Positions 34,677-44,304 of a stretch of DNA of 64,000 nt are shown here, piece after piece. The position numbers and the translations under genes were made by a program. The notes beneath the pieces were generated by a model. The model saw nothing but the letters and a program-made list of their open reading frames with translations. It searched no databases and had not been told where the DNA came from. The DNA is from Rummeliibacillus pycnus_A. Its GTDB lineage: Bacteria; Bacillota; Bacilli; Bacillales_A; Planococcaceae. The DNA is taken from NCBI RefSeq assembly GCF_044359855.1, contig NZ_CP132291.1:186001-250000 (forward strand), given 5' to 3'. Position 1 is the first letter of the stretch. Each line of letters starts with the position of its first letter.

Positions 34677-35204
34677 CTACCAATTATCTTGTAGAAACTC
34701 ATCGCGACCAGATGTAGCGCGATCCTTTTTATAATGTTCAGAATTCTTTTTGTAAAAATCTTGATGATAATCTTCAGCTTGATAAAAGGTTTTAGCAGCT
34801 CTAATTTCAGTTACGATAGGTTTCTTGAACCGACCACTATTCGCTAAATCTAGTTTAGATTGTTCTGCTGATAATTTTTGTTGTTCTGAATGATAAAATA
34901 TGGCAGCGCGATAATTGCTTCCACGATCTTGGAATTGACCTCCATCATCAGTAGGATCAATTTGTTGCCAGAAGACTTCTAATAATTTTTTATATGGGAA
35001 GACTTCTTCGTTAAAAACAATCTGGACGACCTCTAGATGCCCAGAGGAACCTTTTTTTACATCTTCATATGTAGGATTTTCTAAGTTGCCACCCATATAA
35101 CCTGAAGTTACACTATGTATGCCATCCCATTCAACAAATGGTTTGACCATACACCAAAAGCATCCACCGGCAAAAGTAGCAGTTGAAAGAGTTGTTACTG
35201 TCAT
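34677..35204 (-). CDS. msrA: peptide-methionine (S)-S-oxide reductase MsrA
   Basis: A 175-residue enzyme that repairs oxidised methionine. The active-site motif GGCFWC is at 13-18, followed by the conserved GYMGGNLENPTYEDV, GHLEVVQIVF and DPTDDGGQFQDRGSNYR. No resolving Cys pair at the C-terminus is seen; the second Cys of the GCFWC motif may do that job, as in some Gram-positive MsrA. No msrB is fused or adjacent. GAGG lies upstream of the ATG. Monocistronic. Confidence 0.95.
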   Translation of the reverse strand: MTVTTLSTATFAGGCFWCMVKPFVEWDGIHSVTSGYMGGNLENPTYEDVKKGSSGHLEVVQIVFNEEVFPYKKLLEVFWQQIDPTDDGGQFQDRGSNYRAAIFYHSEQQKLSAEQSKLDLANSGRFKKPIVTEIRAAKTFYQAEDYHQDFYKKNSEHYKKDRATSGRDEFLQDNW

Positions 35205-35327
35205 TTATATGACCTCCTCAAGTCAAATTTGGTGTAAATATACTTGCGTAGAATAGTTTCTACAACTATTATGTAGTGTACATGATAACTTCCTAGAAAA
35301 AAAGAAGTAATGAAAGGGGAATGTCAT

Positions 35328-36275
35328 ATGGACGAAAAGCGACAAACACATGTCCGTAAGAAAAAAAGAAAATTAAGAAAAGGTCGTACTTTTTTAATTA
35401 TAGTTATTCTACTAGCTGTTGTTGCTGGTATTTACTCATATACACAATATAAAGCAGGCCTTAAAATAGCATCTAGTACTGGTATAGCCAAAAAAACAGA
35501 ACAATTTAAAGGAGATACACAAACGAAATCGAATGTTGAAAATATCCTATTATTAGGCGTTGATTCACGTGGTGAAGCAAGATCCCGTACTGATTCCATG
35601 ATATTAGTAAATTGGAACAAAGATACTAATGATGTCAAAATGGTTTCCTTTATGCGTGATATCTATGCAAATATTCCTGGATATCAATCATATAAACTGA
35701 ATACTGCTTATTACTTAGGCGGTGTACAATTATTAAAAAATACTTTACAAAATACTTTTGATGTTGAAATTAATCATTATGCATTAATCGATTTTAAAAG
35801 CTTTGAATCATTAGTGGATATCATTGCACCAAATGGTGTCAAAGTATATGTGGATCATGATATGTCTCAAAACATTGGCGTCAGTTTAAAAAAAGGTGAA
35901 CAACGATTAAATGGGAAAGAACTTTTAGGATTTTCACGTTTCCGTCACGATAATCTAGGTGACTTTGGCCGTGTTGATCGACAACAAAAAGCACTAGAAG
36001 CTCTTAAAAAAGAAGCTCTTTCACCAAGCAATTTCAAAAACTACCCAAAATTATTAGGTGCTGTTAAAGGTTTTGTAGAAACGGATATTACAGACCGACA
36101 AGAATTATCTTTTATACTTCCTATTATTAAAGGTAATATTAAAATGGAACGATTAACAATACCTGTAGAACATAGTTATAGCTATGGCTATTATCCACAA
36201 GCGGGTTCAGTACTAGAAATTAATGTTCAACAAAATCAACAAGCTTTAGATAAATTTCTTGGTTCTAATAAGTAA
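35328..36275 (+). CDS. LytR-CpsA-Psr (LCP) family cell wall ligase
   Basis: A 315-residue membrane-anchored protein: a basic N-terminus with KKKRKLRKGR, one membrane helix (about 22-42), and an extracellular LCP domain. That domain contains ILLLGVDSRGEARSRTDSMI, MVSFMRDIYANIPGY, FESLVDIIAPNGVKVYV and GFSRFRHDNLGDFGRVDRQQ, the full set of catalytic Arg and Asp residues that bind polyprenyl phosphate. LCP proteins attach teichoic acids or polysaccharides to peptidoglycan. ATG 35328 is preceded by AAAGGGGA; a frame starting 18 bases earlier sits on that site. Confidence 0.92.
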   Translation: MDEKRQTHVRKKKRKLRKGRTFLIIVILLAVVAGIYSYTQYKAGLKIASSTGIAKKTEQFKGDTQTKSNVENILLLGVDSRGEARSRTDSMILVNWNKDTNDVKMVSFMRDIYANIPGYQSYKLNTAYYLGGVQLLKNTLQNTFDVEINHYALIDFKSFESLVDIIAPNGVKVYVDHDMSQNIGVSLKKGEQRLNGKELLGFSRFRHDNLGDFGRVDRQQKALEALKKEALSPSNFKNYPKLLGAVKGFVETDITDRQELSFILPIIKGNIKMERLTIPVEHSYSYGYYPQAGSVLEINVQQNQQALDKFLGSNK

Positions 36276-36350
36276 TATATGAGTATAATGGTAAAAAGAA
36301 GATAGAGAGAAATAATTTTTTGAGAGTGTAATAAAAGAGGGGGAAATTCA

Positions 36351-37553
36351 TTGCAACCAGAAAAACGATCATTTTTTGCAACAAGGTTTATCCAGTTTCT
36401 GGGTGGCAAAAATCTGTTGTTTGGGTTAATTACATTACTATTATTAGGGGTCATCATTTTAATATATGATAAAATTTCCTTCATCTTTTATCCAATTATA
36501 GTTTTTTTAAGAACTGTTGTTTTACCCGTAATATTAGCGATGATCTTGTATTATTTACTAAGACCGGTTTTACATTTATTGATGAAATTGAAAATCCCGA
36601 AAATTTGGGCGATCCTCATTATTTATATCGTAGGTATCGGTCTCATCTCATTGTTTGTTACACTCGTATTTCCGTTTTTAAAAGGTCAATTTATGAATTT
36701 GATACAAGAGTTTCCGAGTTACTTTATGCAAGTTGTCCATTCAGTTCAAGACGTGATTGAGAGCTCAAGTTTTAGTGAAACATTAGCAAAATACAATTTT
36801 GATTTGAATGAAGTATTAAATAATATTTCAAATCAATTAAATGCCACTGTAAAAGATGCAGCAAAAGAATTAGGATCCGGTTTAGCAACCGGTGTTACAG
36901 GCTTTATCTCAACATTGACAGGGATTGTTTTGGCAATCGTTACAGTTCCATTTATCTTGTTTTATTTACTAAAAGATGGAGAAAAGTTACCAAAATATAT
37001 ACTGAAACTTCTTCCACCACGTATGCGTGAAGATACTGCACATGTATTTCATGAGGCAGATCACCAAATTAGTAGTTATATTCAAGGTCAAATTTTAGTT
37101 GCATTTTGTATTGGAGTCATGGTGACAATAGGTTTTTTAATCATCGGTTTAGATTATGCAGTTGTTTTAGGGGTCTTAGCGATGTTAACAAGTGTTGTGC
37201 CATATCTGGGCCCGATTATTGCGATTACACCAGCAGCTATTATTGCAATTGTAAATGCTCCAATTATGTTACTTAAATTAGCTGTTGTTTGGACGGTTGT
37301 ACAATTAGTAGAAGGTAAATTTATCTCACCACAAATTATGGGGAAATCTCTCCACGTACATCCGATCACGATTATATTCGTATTATTAACAGCAGGCTCT
37401 CTCTTTGGTGTACCTGGAGTTGTTCTTGGAATCCCGGGATATGCCGTGTTAAAAGTATTTGTAACACATCTATTTTATTTATTTAAAAAACGTTATAACA
37501 AATACACCGATCATCCAGAATTAGAATATGAAATAAAAGATTGGAAAAAATAA
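36351..37553 (+). CDS. AI-2E family (YtvI/TqsA-like) permease
   Basis: A 400-residue membrane protein with about eight helices. Helices 2-3 (about 40-110) flank a central loop; PFILFYLLKDGEKLP and the C-terminal region SVVPYLGPIIAITPAAIIA plus VPGVVLGIPGYAVLKV are family hallmarks. The family has roles in signal export, Na+/H+ exchange or sugar uptake, so no substrate is predicted. The start is TTG with GAGGGGG nine bases upstream. It follows the LCP gene by 75 bases without a terminator, so co-transcription is possible. Confidence 0.85.
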   Translation: MQPEKRSFFATRFIQFLGGKNLLFGLITLLLLGVIILIYDKISFIFYPIIVFLRTVVLPVILAMILYYLLRPVLHLLMKLKIPKIWAILIIYIVGIGLISLFVTLVFPFLKGQFMNLIQEFPSYFMQVVHSVQDVIESSSFSETLAKYNFDLNEVLNNISNQLNATVKDAAKELGSGLATGVTGFISTLTGIVLAIVTVPFILFYLLKDGEKLPKYILKLLPPRMREDTAHVFHEADHQISSYIQGQILVAFCIGVMVTIGFLIIGLDYAVVLGVLAMLTSVVPYLGPIIAITPAAIIAIVNAPIMLLKLAVVWTVVQLVEGKFISPQIMGKSLHVHPITIIFVLLTAGSLFGVPGVVLGIPGYAVLKVFVTHLFYLFKKRYNKYTDHPELEYEIKDWKK

Positions 37554-37564
37554 ATCATAACGAA

Positions 37565-37614
37565 AACAAAGACATTCTGTTGACGTTCAATCGTCTGCAG
37601 GGTGTCTTTTTTAT
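37565..37614 (+). terminator. terminator of the permease gene
   Basis: AAAGACA-CTG pairs with CAG-TGTCTTT, with an internal loop, followed by a T run. Confidence 0.75.
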
Positions 37615-37673
37615 GCTTTAATAATGAATAAGATCCTTTTTGATAAAAAATTCAATAAATAATAAAAATACAA

Positions 37674-37702
37674 TTGACTTTATAAATATTCAGAAATATA
37701 AT
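37674..37702 (+). promoter_or_regulatory. sigma-A promoter of the arg operon
   Basis: TTGACT (37674-37679) and TATAAT (37697-37702) are exactly 17 bases apart, 30 bases before argC. AT-rich sequence around it could hold ArgR sites, but no clear ARG box was identified. Confidence 0.8.
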
Positions 37703-37731
37703 AGTTACATCATAAACAAGAGGTGAGAGCA

Positions 37732-38766
37732 ATGCAGGTTGGAATAATTGGAGCAACAGGGTTTGGAGGTCTAGAATTATTAAGGTTTTTGTATAATCAT
37801 TCAGAAATTGAAAACATCCATCTATTTTCTTCTTCAGAAGATGGGGTGGAATTTTCGAATAAACATACACATCTGCGAAAAATTATAGACCAGCCATTAC
37901 AAAAAATTATACCTGAAGCATTGCAAAAACTAGATGTTATCTTTACAAGTACTCCATCTGGCGTATCAAGCAAACTAATTCCAGAAATTTTGACGGAGAA
38001 AGTAAAAGTGATTGATCTTTCTGGTGACTTCCGCATTAAAAATGCAGAAGATTATGAAAAATGGTATAAATTATCTCCAGCACCACAAAAATTACTCGAT
38101 CAAAGTGTATATGGATTAACAGAATGGAATGGAAAAGAAATTCAAAAAGCCAATCTAATTGCTAATCCTGGTTGTTATCCAACAGCTGTTTTGTTGTCTC
38201 TTTTACCGCTATTGCATGATCAACTGGTAGATTCAGAGAATTTAATTATCGATGCGAAAAGTGGAATAAGCGGAGCAGGTAATAAACCGAATGCAAATAA
38301 TCAATTTTGTGAAACAAATGATAATACATCAATTTATAAAATTAATAAACATCAACACATTCCTGAAATTGAGCAGGCGCTATCAATGTTCGCGTATTCA
38401 GATCATCCGATTACCTTTTCAACACATTTGGTTCCAATGAATCGAGGAATAATGGCTACTAGCTATGCAAAGTTACAACCAGGTGTAACAAAAAGCGATC
38501 TTCTAAATAGTCTTCATAACAAGTACGATCATCATCAATTTATTCGAATTATTGGCGATGCAACAAAAGTTAGTACGACTCAAGTTCGAGGAACAAATTA
38601 TTGTGATATTCATATAAATGTAGACGAACGAACAGGTCGTGCCACAATTATTTCGGTGATAGATAATTTAGTTAAAGGTGCAGCTGGCCAAGCAATTCAA
38701 AATATGAATTTAATGTTTGGTCTAGAAGAAACACAAGGATTAACACAAATTCCAATATGGATTTAA
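37732..38766 (+). CDS. argC: N-acetyl-gamma-glutamyl-phosphate reductase ArgC
   Basis: A 344-residue NADP-dependent reductase, step 3 of arginine synthesis. It has the nucleotide-binding GIIGATGFGGLELLRFL, the active-site NPGCYPTA with catalytic Cys, and the C-terminal HLVPMNRGIMATSYA. ATG 37732 follows GAGGTGA; the frame extends by three codons upstream to a GTG inside that site. It is the first gene of argCJBD, with 12 bases to argJ. Confidence 0.97.
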   Translation: MQVGIIGATGFGGLELLRFLYNHSEIENIHLFSSSEDGVEFSNKHTHLRKIIDQPLQKIIPEALQKLDVIFTSTPSGVSSKLIPEILTEKVKVIDLSGDFRIKNAEDYEKWYKLSPAPQKLLDQSVYGLTEWNGKEIQKANLIANPGCYPTAVLLSLLPLLHDQLVDSENLIIDAKSGISGAGNKPNANNQFCETNDNTSIYKINKHQHIPEIEQALSMFAYSDHPITFSTHLVPMNRGIMATSYAKLQPGVTKSDLLNSLHNKYDHHQFIRIIGDATKVSTTQVRGTNYCDIHINVDERTGRATIISVIDNLVKGAAGQAIQNMNLMFGLEETQGLTQIPIWI

Positions 38767-38778
38767 GGAGTGAAGAAT

Positions 38779-40005
38779 ATGACTTTAATGACAGAAAACT
38801 TAATGCGAAGTGCTAGCCTTAATATCATTTCACCAAAAGGATTTAAAGCAGCAGGAATCCATTGTGGTGTAAAACATAAAAAGAAAGACTTAGCGATTTT
38901 AGTGAGCGAAGTACCTGCAAATGTAGCAGGTGTGTTCACTACAAACGTGATCAAAGCAGCGCCATTATTATTATCCAAAGAAGTTGTGCACAACACAGGT
39001 AAAATGCAAGCGATCATCGTCAACTCAGGAAATGCCAATGCATGCACAGGGAAACAAGGTGCAGAAGATGCCTATACCATGCAAAAATTAACTGCAGAAA
39101 AATTGGGGATATCTTCAAACTTGGTAGGTGTTTGTTCAACTGGTGTTATCGGTGAATTAATGCCAATGGATACAATCAAAGCAGGAATAGCAAATATCGA
39201 AGCAGGCTCTCAATTAGAAGATGCTCTAGATTTTTCACAGGCCATTCTTACTACAGATACAGCAACAAAGCATACAGCTTATACGATAAAAATTGATGGC
39301 AAAGAAGTGATCTTAGGTGGAGTTGCAAAAGGGTCTGGCATGATTAAGCCGAATATGGCAACCATGCTAGCATACGTTACAACAGATGCGAATATCAGTC
39401 ATGAAACTTTACAAGGATTACTTATAGACACGACAGAAAAAACATTTAATGCGATTACAGTTGATGGTGACACGTCTACTAATGATACTGTACTTGTTCT
39501 CGCAAACGGTTTGGCTGGAAACAATGAGTTAACACCTGATCATCCTGAATGGAATGTTTTTACTGAAGCATTTAATGCAGTATGTGAAGATTTGTCTAAA
39601 ATGATTGCAAAAGATGGGGAAGGTGCTACAAAACTAATCGAAGTTAACGTTACAGGTGGAAAAACAGAATTAGAAGCATTGCAAATTGCAAAAACTGTGG
39701 TAGGGTCATCCTTAGTAAAAACAGCCGTGTTTGGCTGTGATGCGAATTGGGGAAGAGTCATTTGTGCTGTAGGATACAGCGGTATGACAGTTAATCCTGA
39801 AACAATCACCATCCAAATCGGTTCAACAACTGTTGTAGAATTCGGTGAACCAATTCCGTTTTCAGAGGAAGTGTTAAAGGAATATTTGAAACAAAATGAA
39901 GTGAAAATTGCTGTAGATATGGGAATCGGTGAAGGAATAGGAACAGCATGGGGGTGCGATTTAACATATGACTATGTCCAAATCAATGCTACATACAGAT
40001 CCTAA
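38779..40005 (+). CDS. argJ: bifunctional ornithine acetyltransferase / N-acetylglutamate synthase ArgJ
   Basis: A 408-residue enzyme that recycles the acetyl group from N-acetylornithine to glutamate and so can also make N-acetylglutamate. The autoprocessing site is KPNMATMLAYV with nucleophile Thr195. Also typical are VFTTNVIKAAP, NSGNANACTG, GDTSTNDT and FGCDANWGR. ATG 38779 follows AAGGAG with eight bases of spacing. It suggests the cyclic arginine pathway; whether it uses acetyl-CoA (bifunctional) cannot be decided by eye. Confidence 0.97.
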   Translation: MTLMTENLMRSASLNIISPKGFKAAGIHCGVKHKKKDLAILVSEVPANVAGVFTTNVIKAAPLLLSKEVVHNTGKMQAIIVNSGNANACTGKQGAEDAYTMQKLTAEKLGISSNLVGVCSTGVIGELMPMDTIKAGIANIEAGSQLEDALDFSQAILTTDTATKHTAYTIKIDGKEVILGGVAKGSGMIKPNMATMLAYVTTDANISHETLQGLLIDTTEKTFNAITVDGDTSTNDTVLVLANGLAGNNELTPDHPEWNVFTEAFNAVCEDLSKMIAKDGEGATKLIEVNVTGGKTELEALQIAKTVVGSSLVKTAVFGCDANWGRVICAVGYSGMTVNPETITIQIGSTTVVEFGEPIPFSEEVLKEYLKQNEVKIAVDMGIGEGIGTAWGCDLTYDYVQINATYRS

Positions 40006-40747
40006 GATAATTGTCATCAAACTAGGAGGAAGTATGTTAGAAGGCCTTGACTCATGTTTTTTTGAGGCTCTTAAAAAGTATCGAATGGAAGGTTTTCAGA
40101 TTGTCATTGTCCATGGTGGTGGACCGATGATTAATGCAGAATTGGCGGAGAATAACATTGCCTATAAAACGGTTAATGGTATTCGCTATACTTCAAAAGA
40201 AGCTGTCGGAATTGTACAAGATGCATTAGTTGAAAAAGTGAACCCTTTTTTAACAAAACAACTCAAATCAACTAGTATTCAAGCTATAGGACTAAACGGT
40301 ATAGATGGTAGCATTTTTGAAAGTGACTTTCTTGATCAAAATGTATACGGTTATGTAGGTAAAATAAAAAAAGTTCATCATGAAAAAATACAAAGCTATT
40401 TACTTTCTGGCCAATTGCCTGTTATTGCATGTTTTGGAGCAACAAACAGTGGGGTCCCGCTTAACATCAATGGGGATACAGTGGCAAGTGACATTGCGTT
40501 AGCTATAGGGGCTGAAGCCTTGGTTCTTGTTACTGATACAAACGGTATTAAGATACATGGTGAGGTACAACAAGAAGTTCATCCAGAAAAAATTGATCAA
40601 TGGATTGAATCAGAAGATATATATGGTGGTATGATTCCGAAAGTAACAGCAGCGATTGAATGTTTAGAAGCAGGAATTCCGGAAATTCATATTGTAAATC
40701 AATATTTTGAAGGAACAAAAATTGCAAAAGAGGGTGTCTGTTTATGA
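39968..40747 (+). CDS. argB: acetylglutamate kinase ArgB
   Basis: A 259-residue amino-acid kinase, step 2 of arginine synthesis. It has IKLGGSMLEG, VHGGGPMINAEL, VNGIRYTSKEAV and the C-terminal YGGMIPKVTAAIECLEAG. The ATG at 39968 overlaps argJ by 38 bases and has GGGGGTG upstream; ATG 39986 is nearer the family start but has no binding site. It lacks the N-terminal helix linked to arginine feedback inhibition in long ArgB types, so feedback may be weak (inference). Confidence 0.96.
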   Translation: MTMSKSMLHTDPKIIVIKLGGSMLEGLDSCFFEALKKYRMEGFQIVIVHGGGPMINAELAENNIAYKTVNGIRYTSKEAVGIVQDALVEKVNPFLTKQLKSTSIQAIGLNGIDGSIFESDFLDQNVYGYVGKIKKVHHEKIQSYLLSGQLPVIACFGATNSGVPLNINGDTVASDIALAIGAEALVLVTDTNGIKIHGEVQQEVHPEKIDQWIESEDIYGGMIPKVTAAIECLEAGIPEIHIVNQYFEGTKIAKEGVCL

Positions 40748-41886
40748 GCGCATTATTCGGAAATTATACAAGAAGACCAATTCAACTTGTTAAAGGAGCA
40801 GGTACCAAAGTATGGGATGAAAAAGGAAAGACTTATTTAGATTTTACTAGTGGCATTGCAGTATTAAGTCTTGGCCATGCAAATCCTATTTTAGTTGATA
40901 CCATTAAACATCAAAGTGAACTATTATGGCATACTTCTAATTTGTTCGAAAGTAAGTATCAAGAACAATTAGCGGAAAAATTAGTAAGAGATACGCACTT
41001 AACATATGCATTTTTCTGTAATAGTGGTACTGAGGCAAATGAAGCAGCTATAAAATTAGCAAGAAAACATACGGGTAAACACAAAATCATTACTTTTTTA
41101 CACTCTTTTCACGGTCGAACTTTTGGTGCAATGTCAGCAACAGGACAACATAAAGTACATAGTGACTTTGGACCGATTGTTGAAAAATTTGAATATATTC
41201 CGTATAACGATGTGGAAGCTTTACTTGCTACAGTTGACGACGAAACAGCAGCGATTATGTTAGAAGTTGTTCAAGGAGAAGGTGGTGTAAATGTCATTAC
41301 ACCAGAATTCGCTGAAGCAATTAAAAAAGTATGCGAAGAAAAAGGTATTTTATGCATTGTTGATGAAGTGCAAACGGGAATTGGTCGTTCAGGTACGGCT
41401 TTTGCGTATATGCAAACAGCCTTAAAACCACATATTGTAACACTCGCAAAAGGCTTAGCTGGTGGATTTCCAATTGGTGCAATGCTTGGTACAGCAGAGT
41501 TATATGATAGTTTTGGTCCCGGTACTCACGGCTGTACATTTGGTGGGAATCCATTAGCGATGTCAGTTGCAACAACTGTTGTAACTGAAATATTTGATGA
41601 AACTTTTTTAGAAAGTGTAAAGAAAAAATCCCAATATTTAAAGGAGAAATTAATAGAAGCATTACCTAAATCAGTTGAAGTTAGAGGTATGGGCTTACTA
41701 CAAGGTATGACTTGTGAAAATTCTTCTGTAATCGTTGATACTGCAGAAAAGAACGGTTTATTACTCGTAGCAGCTGGCGAAAATGTTGTTCGTCTTTTAC
41801 CGCCACTAACCGTAACCTACGACGAAATTGATGACGCAGTTGCAATTTTACAAGCTATAATTCCGGCTACAACATCAGTCAAATAA
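40744..41886 (+). CDS. argD: acetylornithine aminotransferase ArgD
   Basis: A 380-residue class III PLP aminotransferase, step 4 of arginine synthesis. The PLP lysine is in TLAKGLAGGFPIGAM; other markers are DFTSGIAVLSLGH, FCNSGTEANEAAIKLAR, SFHGRTFGAMSATGQ and VDEVQTGIGRSG. Its ATG overlaps the argB stop (ATGA). Because the operon lacks argF/argG/argH, later steps must be encoded elsewhere. Confidence 0.96.
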   Translation: MSALFGNYTRRPIQLVKGAGTKVWDEKGKTYLDFTSGIAVLSLGHANPILVDTIKHQSELLWHTSNLFESKYQEQLAEKLVRDTHLTYAFFCNSGTEANEAAIKLARKHTGKHKIITFLHSFHGRTFGAMSATGQHKVHSDFGPIVEKFEYIPYNDVEALLATVDDETAAIMLEVVQGEGGVNVITPEFAEAIKKVCEEKGILCIVDEVQTGIGRSGTAFAYMQTALKPHIVTLAKGLAGGFPIGAMLGTAELYDSFGPGTHGCTFGGNPLAMSVATTVVTEIFDETFLESVKKKSQYLKEKLIEALPKSVEVRGMGLLQGMTCENSSVIVDTAEKNGLLLVAAGENVVRLLPPLTVTYDEIDDAVAILQAIIPATTSVK

Positions 41887-42424
41887 CATCAGTGAATTAA
41901 AGCGCTCAGAGAACCGCCATTCACAAGCAAATAACCTCTTTTTAGTGCTTACAATAAGCGGAAAGGAACGGGTACCTTTTCACTTATTGGAAAGCACAAT
42001 TTTTATTCTTTCTTTAAAAGTATTTTTAGGGAAACCTATCAAAGAAAAAGAAAATCTAAGATAGTGAGATCGCTCTACTGTATGAATTATAATATAACTT
42101 GGAAAGAAACAACTTCGTTTATTCAACTGTATATTCTGATTTTATTGTTAGTATTCGACAGCAATTTACTTAATTACTGCTGGATGAGATTAAACTTCAC
42201 CTTTTTATAGTAGAGTTTATTTACAAGTCTCAATAAATTTTTCTATTAGCAAACTTTGTTTTCTCCCTTTCTTGTACAGTTATTGGCTTTGTGATTAGCA
42301 TTGTAAAATAAATTCTAATTAAGAATAATAGTTAACAAAAAAATAGTCTGCTATAGAGGATCAATTGTCCAACCTTTTTTTAAAGCTACAACTTCAACTA
42401 TAATAGTAGAAAAGGGGGCATTTT
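41887..42424. other. long intergenic region after argD
   Basis: Very AT-rich sequence with no supported gene. It contains the long hairpin at 41943-41999. A stretch just before 42425 (GTCCAACC, TAATAGTAGAAAAG) may hold the promoter of the next gene, but no clear boxes. Confidence 0.55.
41943..41999 (+). terminator. probable arg operon terminator hairpin
   Basis: GTGCTT-CAATAAG-AAAGG pairs with CCTTT-CTTATTG-AAGCAC across a short loop with small bulges; AATTTTTATT follows. Confidence 0.55.
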
Positions 42425-42919
42425 ATGCGATATGAAAGTTTTGAAGGAATTATTAAAGAAATAAAAGAACGAACCTTGATTTATTGTAAGATTAAATATT
42501 CAGATCAAACTATCTTGCTAAAATTAAATGCTTCTATCCCTATTGTACATGGTAAAAGTTTTAATTTACTAAATATGAATGATTTAAAGGTTGGGCAATT
42601 TTTTAAAGCATATGTTCAAAGTCAAGATTTTGAATATGGAAAAGATTCATTAGAATATAAACCCTCCATATTTGTAGTAAATGAAGCAGAAAAATTTTTT
42701 GAGGTAACGATTGGTCAATATGATGAAAAGTCAAATATGTTAGGTAATGAATTACTCACACGAATAGATGAGAGTGCAATAATTAGCTCCACTACAGGAT
42801 TGTTAAAATATAAAGAAGGTATGTTTAAAGAACGTGATTTAGCGGCATTTTACAAGATAAGAACGCTCTCAATCCCACCAAAAGCAACTCCTCAACTTTG
42901 GGTTATTTTGGGAAAATAA
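42425..42919 (+). CDS. hypothetical protein, 164 residues
   Basis: A soluble protein with alternating hydrophobic residues suggesting beta structure: MRYESFEGIIKEIKERTLIY and IPIVHGKSFNLLNM first, then FEVTIGQYDEKSN and a C-terminal helix KERDLAAFYKIRTL. The two halves may be related OB- or SH3-like units, but I recognise no family. The start is supported by AAAAGGGGGC. AT-rich codon use, and isolation between two long intergenic regions, hint at an accessory gene. Confidence 0.6.
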   Translation: MRYESFEGIIKEIKERTLIYCKIKYSDQTILLKLNASIPIVHGKSFNLLNMNDLKVGQFFKAYVQSQDFEYGKDSLEYKPSIFVVNEAEKFFEVTIGQYDEKSNMLGNELLTRIDESAIISSTTGLLKYKEGMFKERDLAAFYKIRTLSIPPKATPQLWVILGK

Positions 42920-42928
42920 ATAATAAAT

Positions 42929-42984
42929 AAAATAAGCTCCTTGATGTAGTTTTTGTGAAAATGCTATGTTAAGGAGTTATTTTT
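42929..42984 (+). terminator. terminator of the hypothetical gene
   Basis: AATAAGCTCCTT-TAG pairs with CTA-AAGGAGTTATT with one bulge and mismatches, then TTTTTATG. Confidence 0.65.
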
Positions 42985-43073
42985 ATGCTTATTATTTACC
43001 TCGATAGTCTATATAAGAAAGAAATAATTAGCACTAAGTATAAAACACATTGAAGTTTTAGATATTCTCTAAC

Positions 43074-43113
43074 CCAAAAAAACAAGTTTACATTCAGTAA
43101 ACTTGTTTTTTTA
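43074..43113 (-). terminator. aminotransferase terminator
   Basis: AACAAGTTTAC and GTAAACTTGTT with a five-base loop and A/T runs on both sides; just downstream of the minus-strand gene. Confidence 0.85.
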
Positions 43114-43128
43114 ACTTAATATTTTTTT

Positions 43129-44304
43129 CTAGGCTTCAATCTTAGATAGCTTTCCCAGACGTTCAACTGCTTCACTTAATAATGCTTCATCTTGAACTAA
43201 TGCTACACGGACATAATTTTTTCCAGCTTCCCCGAAGATTGAACCAGGTACTATAACGACACCTGTTTCTTCTATCACTTTGAAAACAAAATCGATATCA
43301 TTCAGTTCTTGCATTGGATATTTTGCCCAAACGAACATACCACCATTTGAAGGTGTAACTGTCCAGCCAATGTTTTTTAAACCTTCCATTAGGGTACTAT
43401 GACGCTTTGTAAATACAGCACGCATACGATCTGTAATTTCTTCAGCATTGTCTAAAGCAACACAAGCAGCATCCTGAATAGGTTGGAAAGTACCAAAGTC
43501 AAGATTTGATTTTAGCTCTTGAATGATCGAAATCATCTCAGCATTTCCTGCGATATATGCGATACGTGATCCAGCTAAACTAAAGCTTTTTGATAGTGAA
43601 TTAATCTCCATACCAACTTCTTTAGCACCAGGAGTAGATAAGAAACTCATTGGTCTACCACCATCAAAATAGAACTCTGAATATGCAGAATCATGAAGTA
43701 CGATAATATTGTGTTTTTTTGCAAATTCAACGACTTTTGCAAAAAATTCTTCAGATGGCATAGCAGGTACTGGATTACCAGGTAAATTTAAAATCATCAA
43801 TTTAGCTTTTTCTGCAATTTCCGTTGGAATTGCATCTAAGTCTGGTAAAAATGAGTTTTCTTCTAATAAAGGCATATAATAAGGAATCGCTTCGGCTAAG
43901 TGAATACCGGCATCATAGGCTACATAGGCGGGATTAGTTGATAAAACATAATCCCCAGGGTTACAAAAAGCCATTGGTAAATGAACTAAACCTTCTTGTG
44001 AACCCATTGTTTGAATAATTTCTGTTTCGGGATCTAAATCTACATTACTGCGGCGTTTATAGTAATTTGCTACAGCTTGATAGAATTTTTTTGTTCCGCC
44101 TAAAGTATAACCATAAGAACTTGCCAAAGCTGCTTGTTTTGAAAGTTCCATACGAACCTTCTCATCTGGTGGTAGATCTGGGCTACCTAGACTTAAATCA
44201 ATTATCTTTGTACCAGTAGCTGCTTTACGAGTGGCGGCGGCCTTTAAATCTCCGAATATTGCTTTTGGAAACATAGCCATTTTCTTTGATCTTTCGATTT
44301 TCAC
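43129..44304 (-). CDS. PLP-dependent aminotransferase, class I/II (DapL-like group)
   Basis: A 391-residue fold-type I aminotransferase. The PLP lysine lies in EINSLSKSFSLAGSRIAYIAG; others are LSLGSPDLPPDE, YGYTLGGTKKFYQAVANYY, NPAYVAYDAG and NLPGNPVPAMPSEEFF. The sequence belongs to the group often labelled LL-diaminopimelate or MalY/PatB-like aminotransferase in Bacilli, but the diaminopimelate assignment would duplicate the normal lysine pathway and is not certain. No neighbouring gene gives a substrate clue. TAAGGAGT lies upstream. Confidence 0.82.
   Translation of the reverse strand: MKIERSKKMAMFPKAIFGDLKAAATRKAATGTKIIDLSLGSPDLPPDEKVRMELSKQAALASSYGYTLGGTKKFYQAVANYYKRRSNVDLDPETEIIQTMGSQEGLVHLPMAFCNPGDYVLSTNPAYVAYDAGIHLAEAIPYYMPLLEENSFLPDLDAIPTEIAEKAKLMILNLPGNPVPAMPSEEFFAKVVEFAKKHNIIVLHDSAYSEFYFDGGRPMSFLSTPGAKEVGMEINSLSKSFSLAGSRIAYIAGNAEMISIIQELKSNLDFGTFQPIQDAACVALDNAEEITDRMRAVFTKRHSTLMEGLKNIGWTVTPSNGGMFVWAKYPMQELNDIDFVFKVIEETGVVIVPGSIFGEAGKNYVRVALVQDEALLSEAVERLGKLSKIEA

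Noticed and set aside
37615..37731. ArgR boxes in front of argC
   Set aside because: AT-rich words such as ATTCAATAAAT resemble half-sites, but no clear 18-base palindrome could be aligned by eye.
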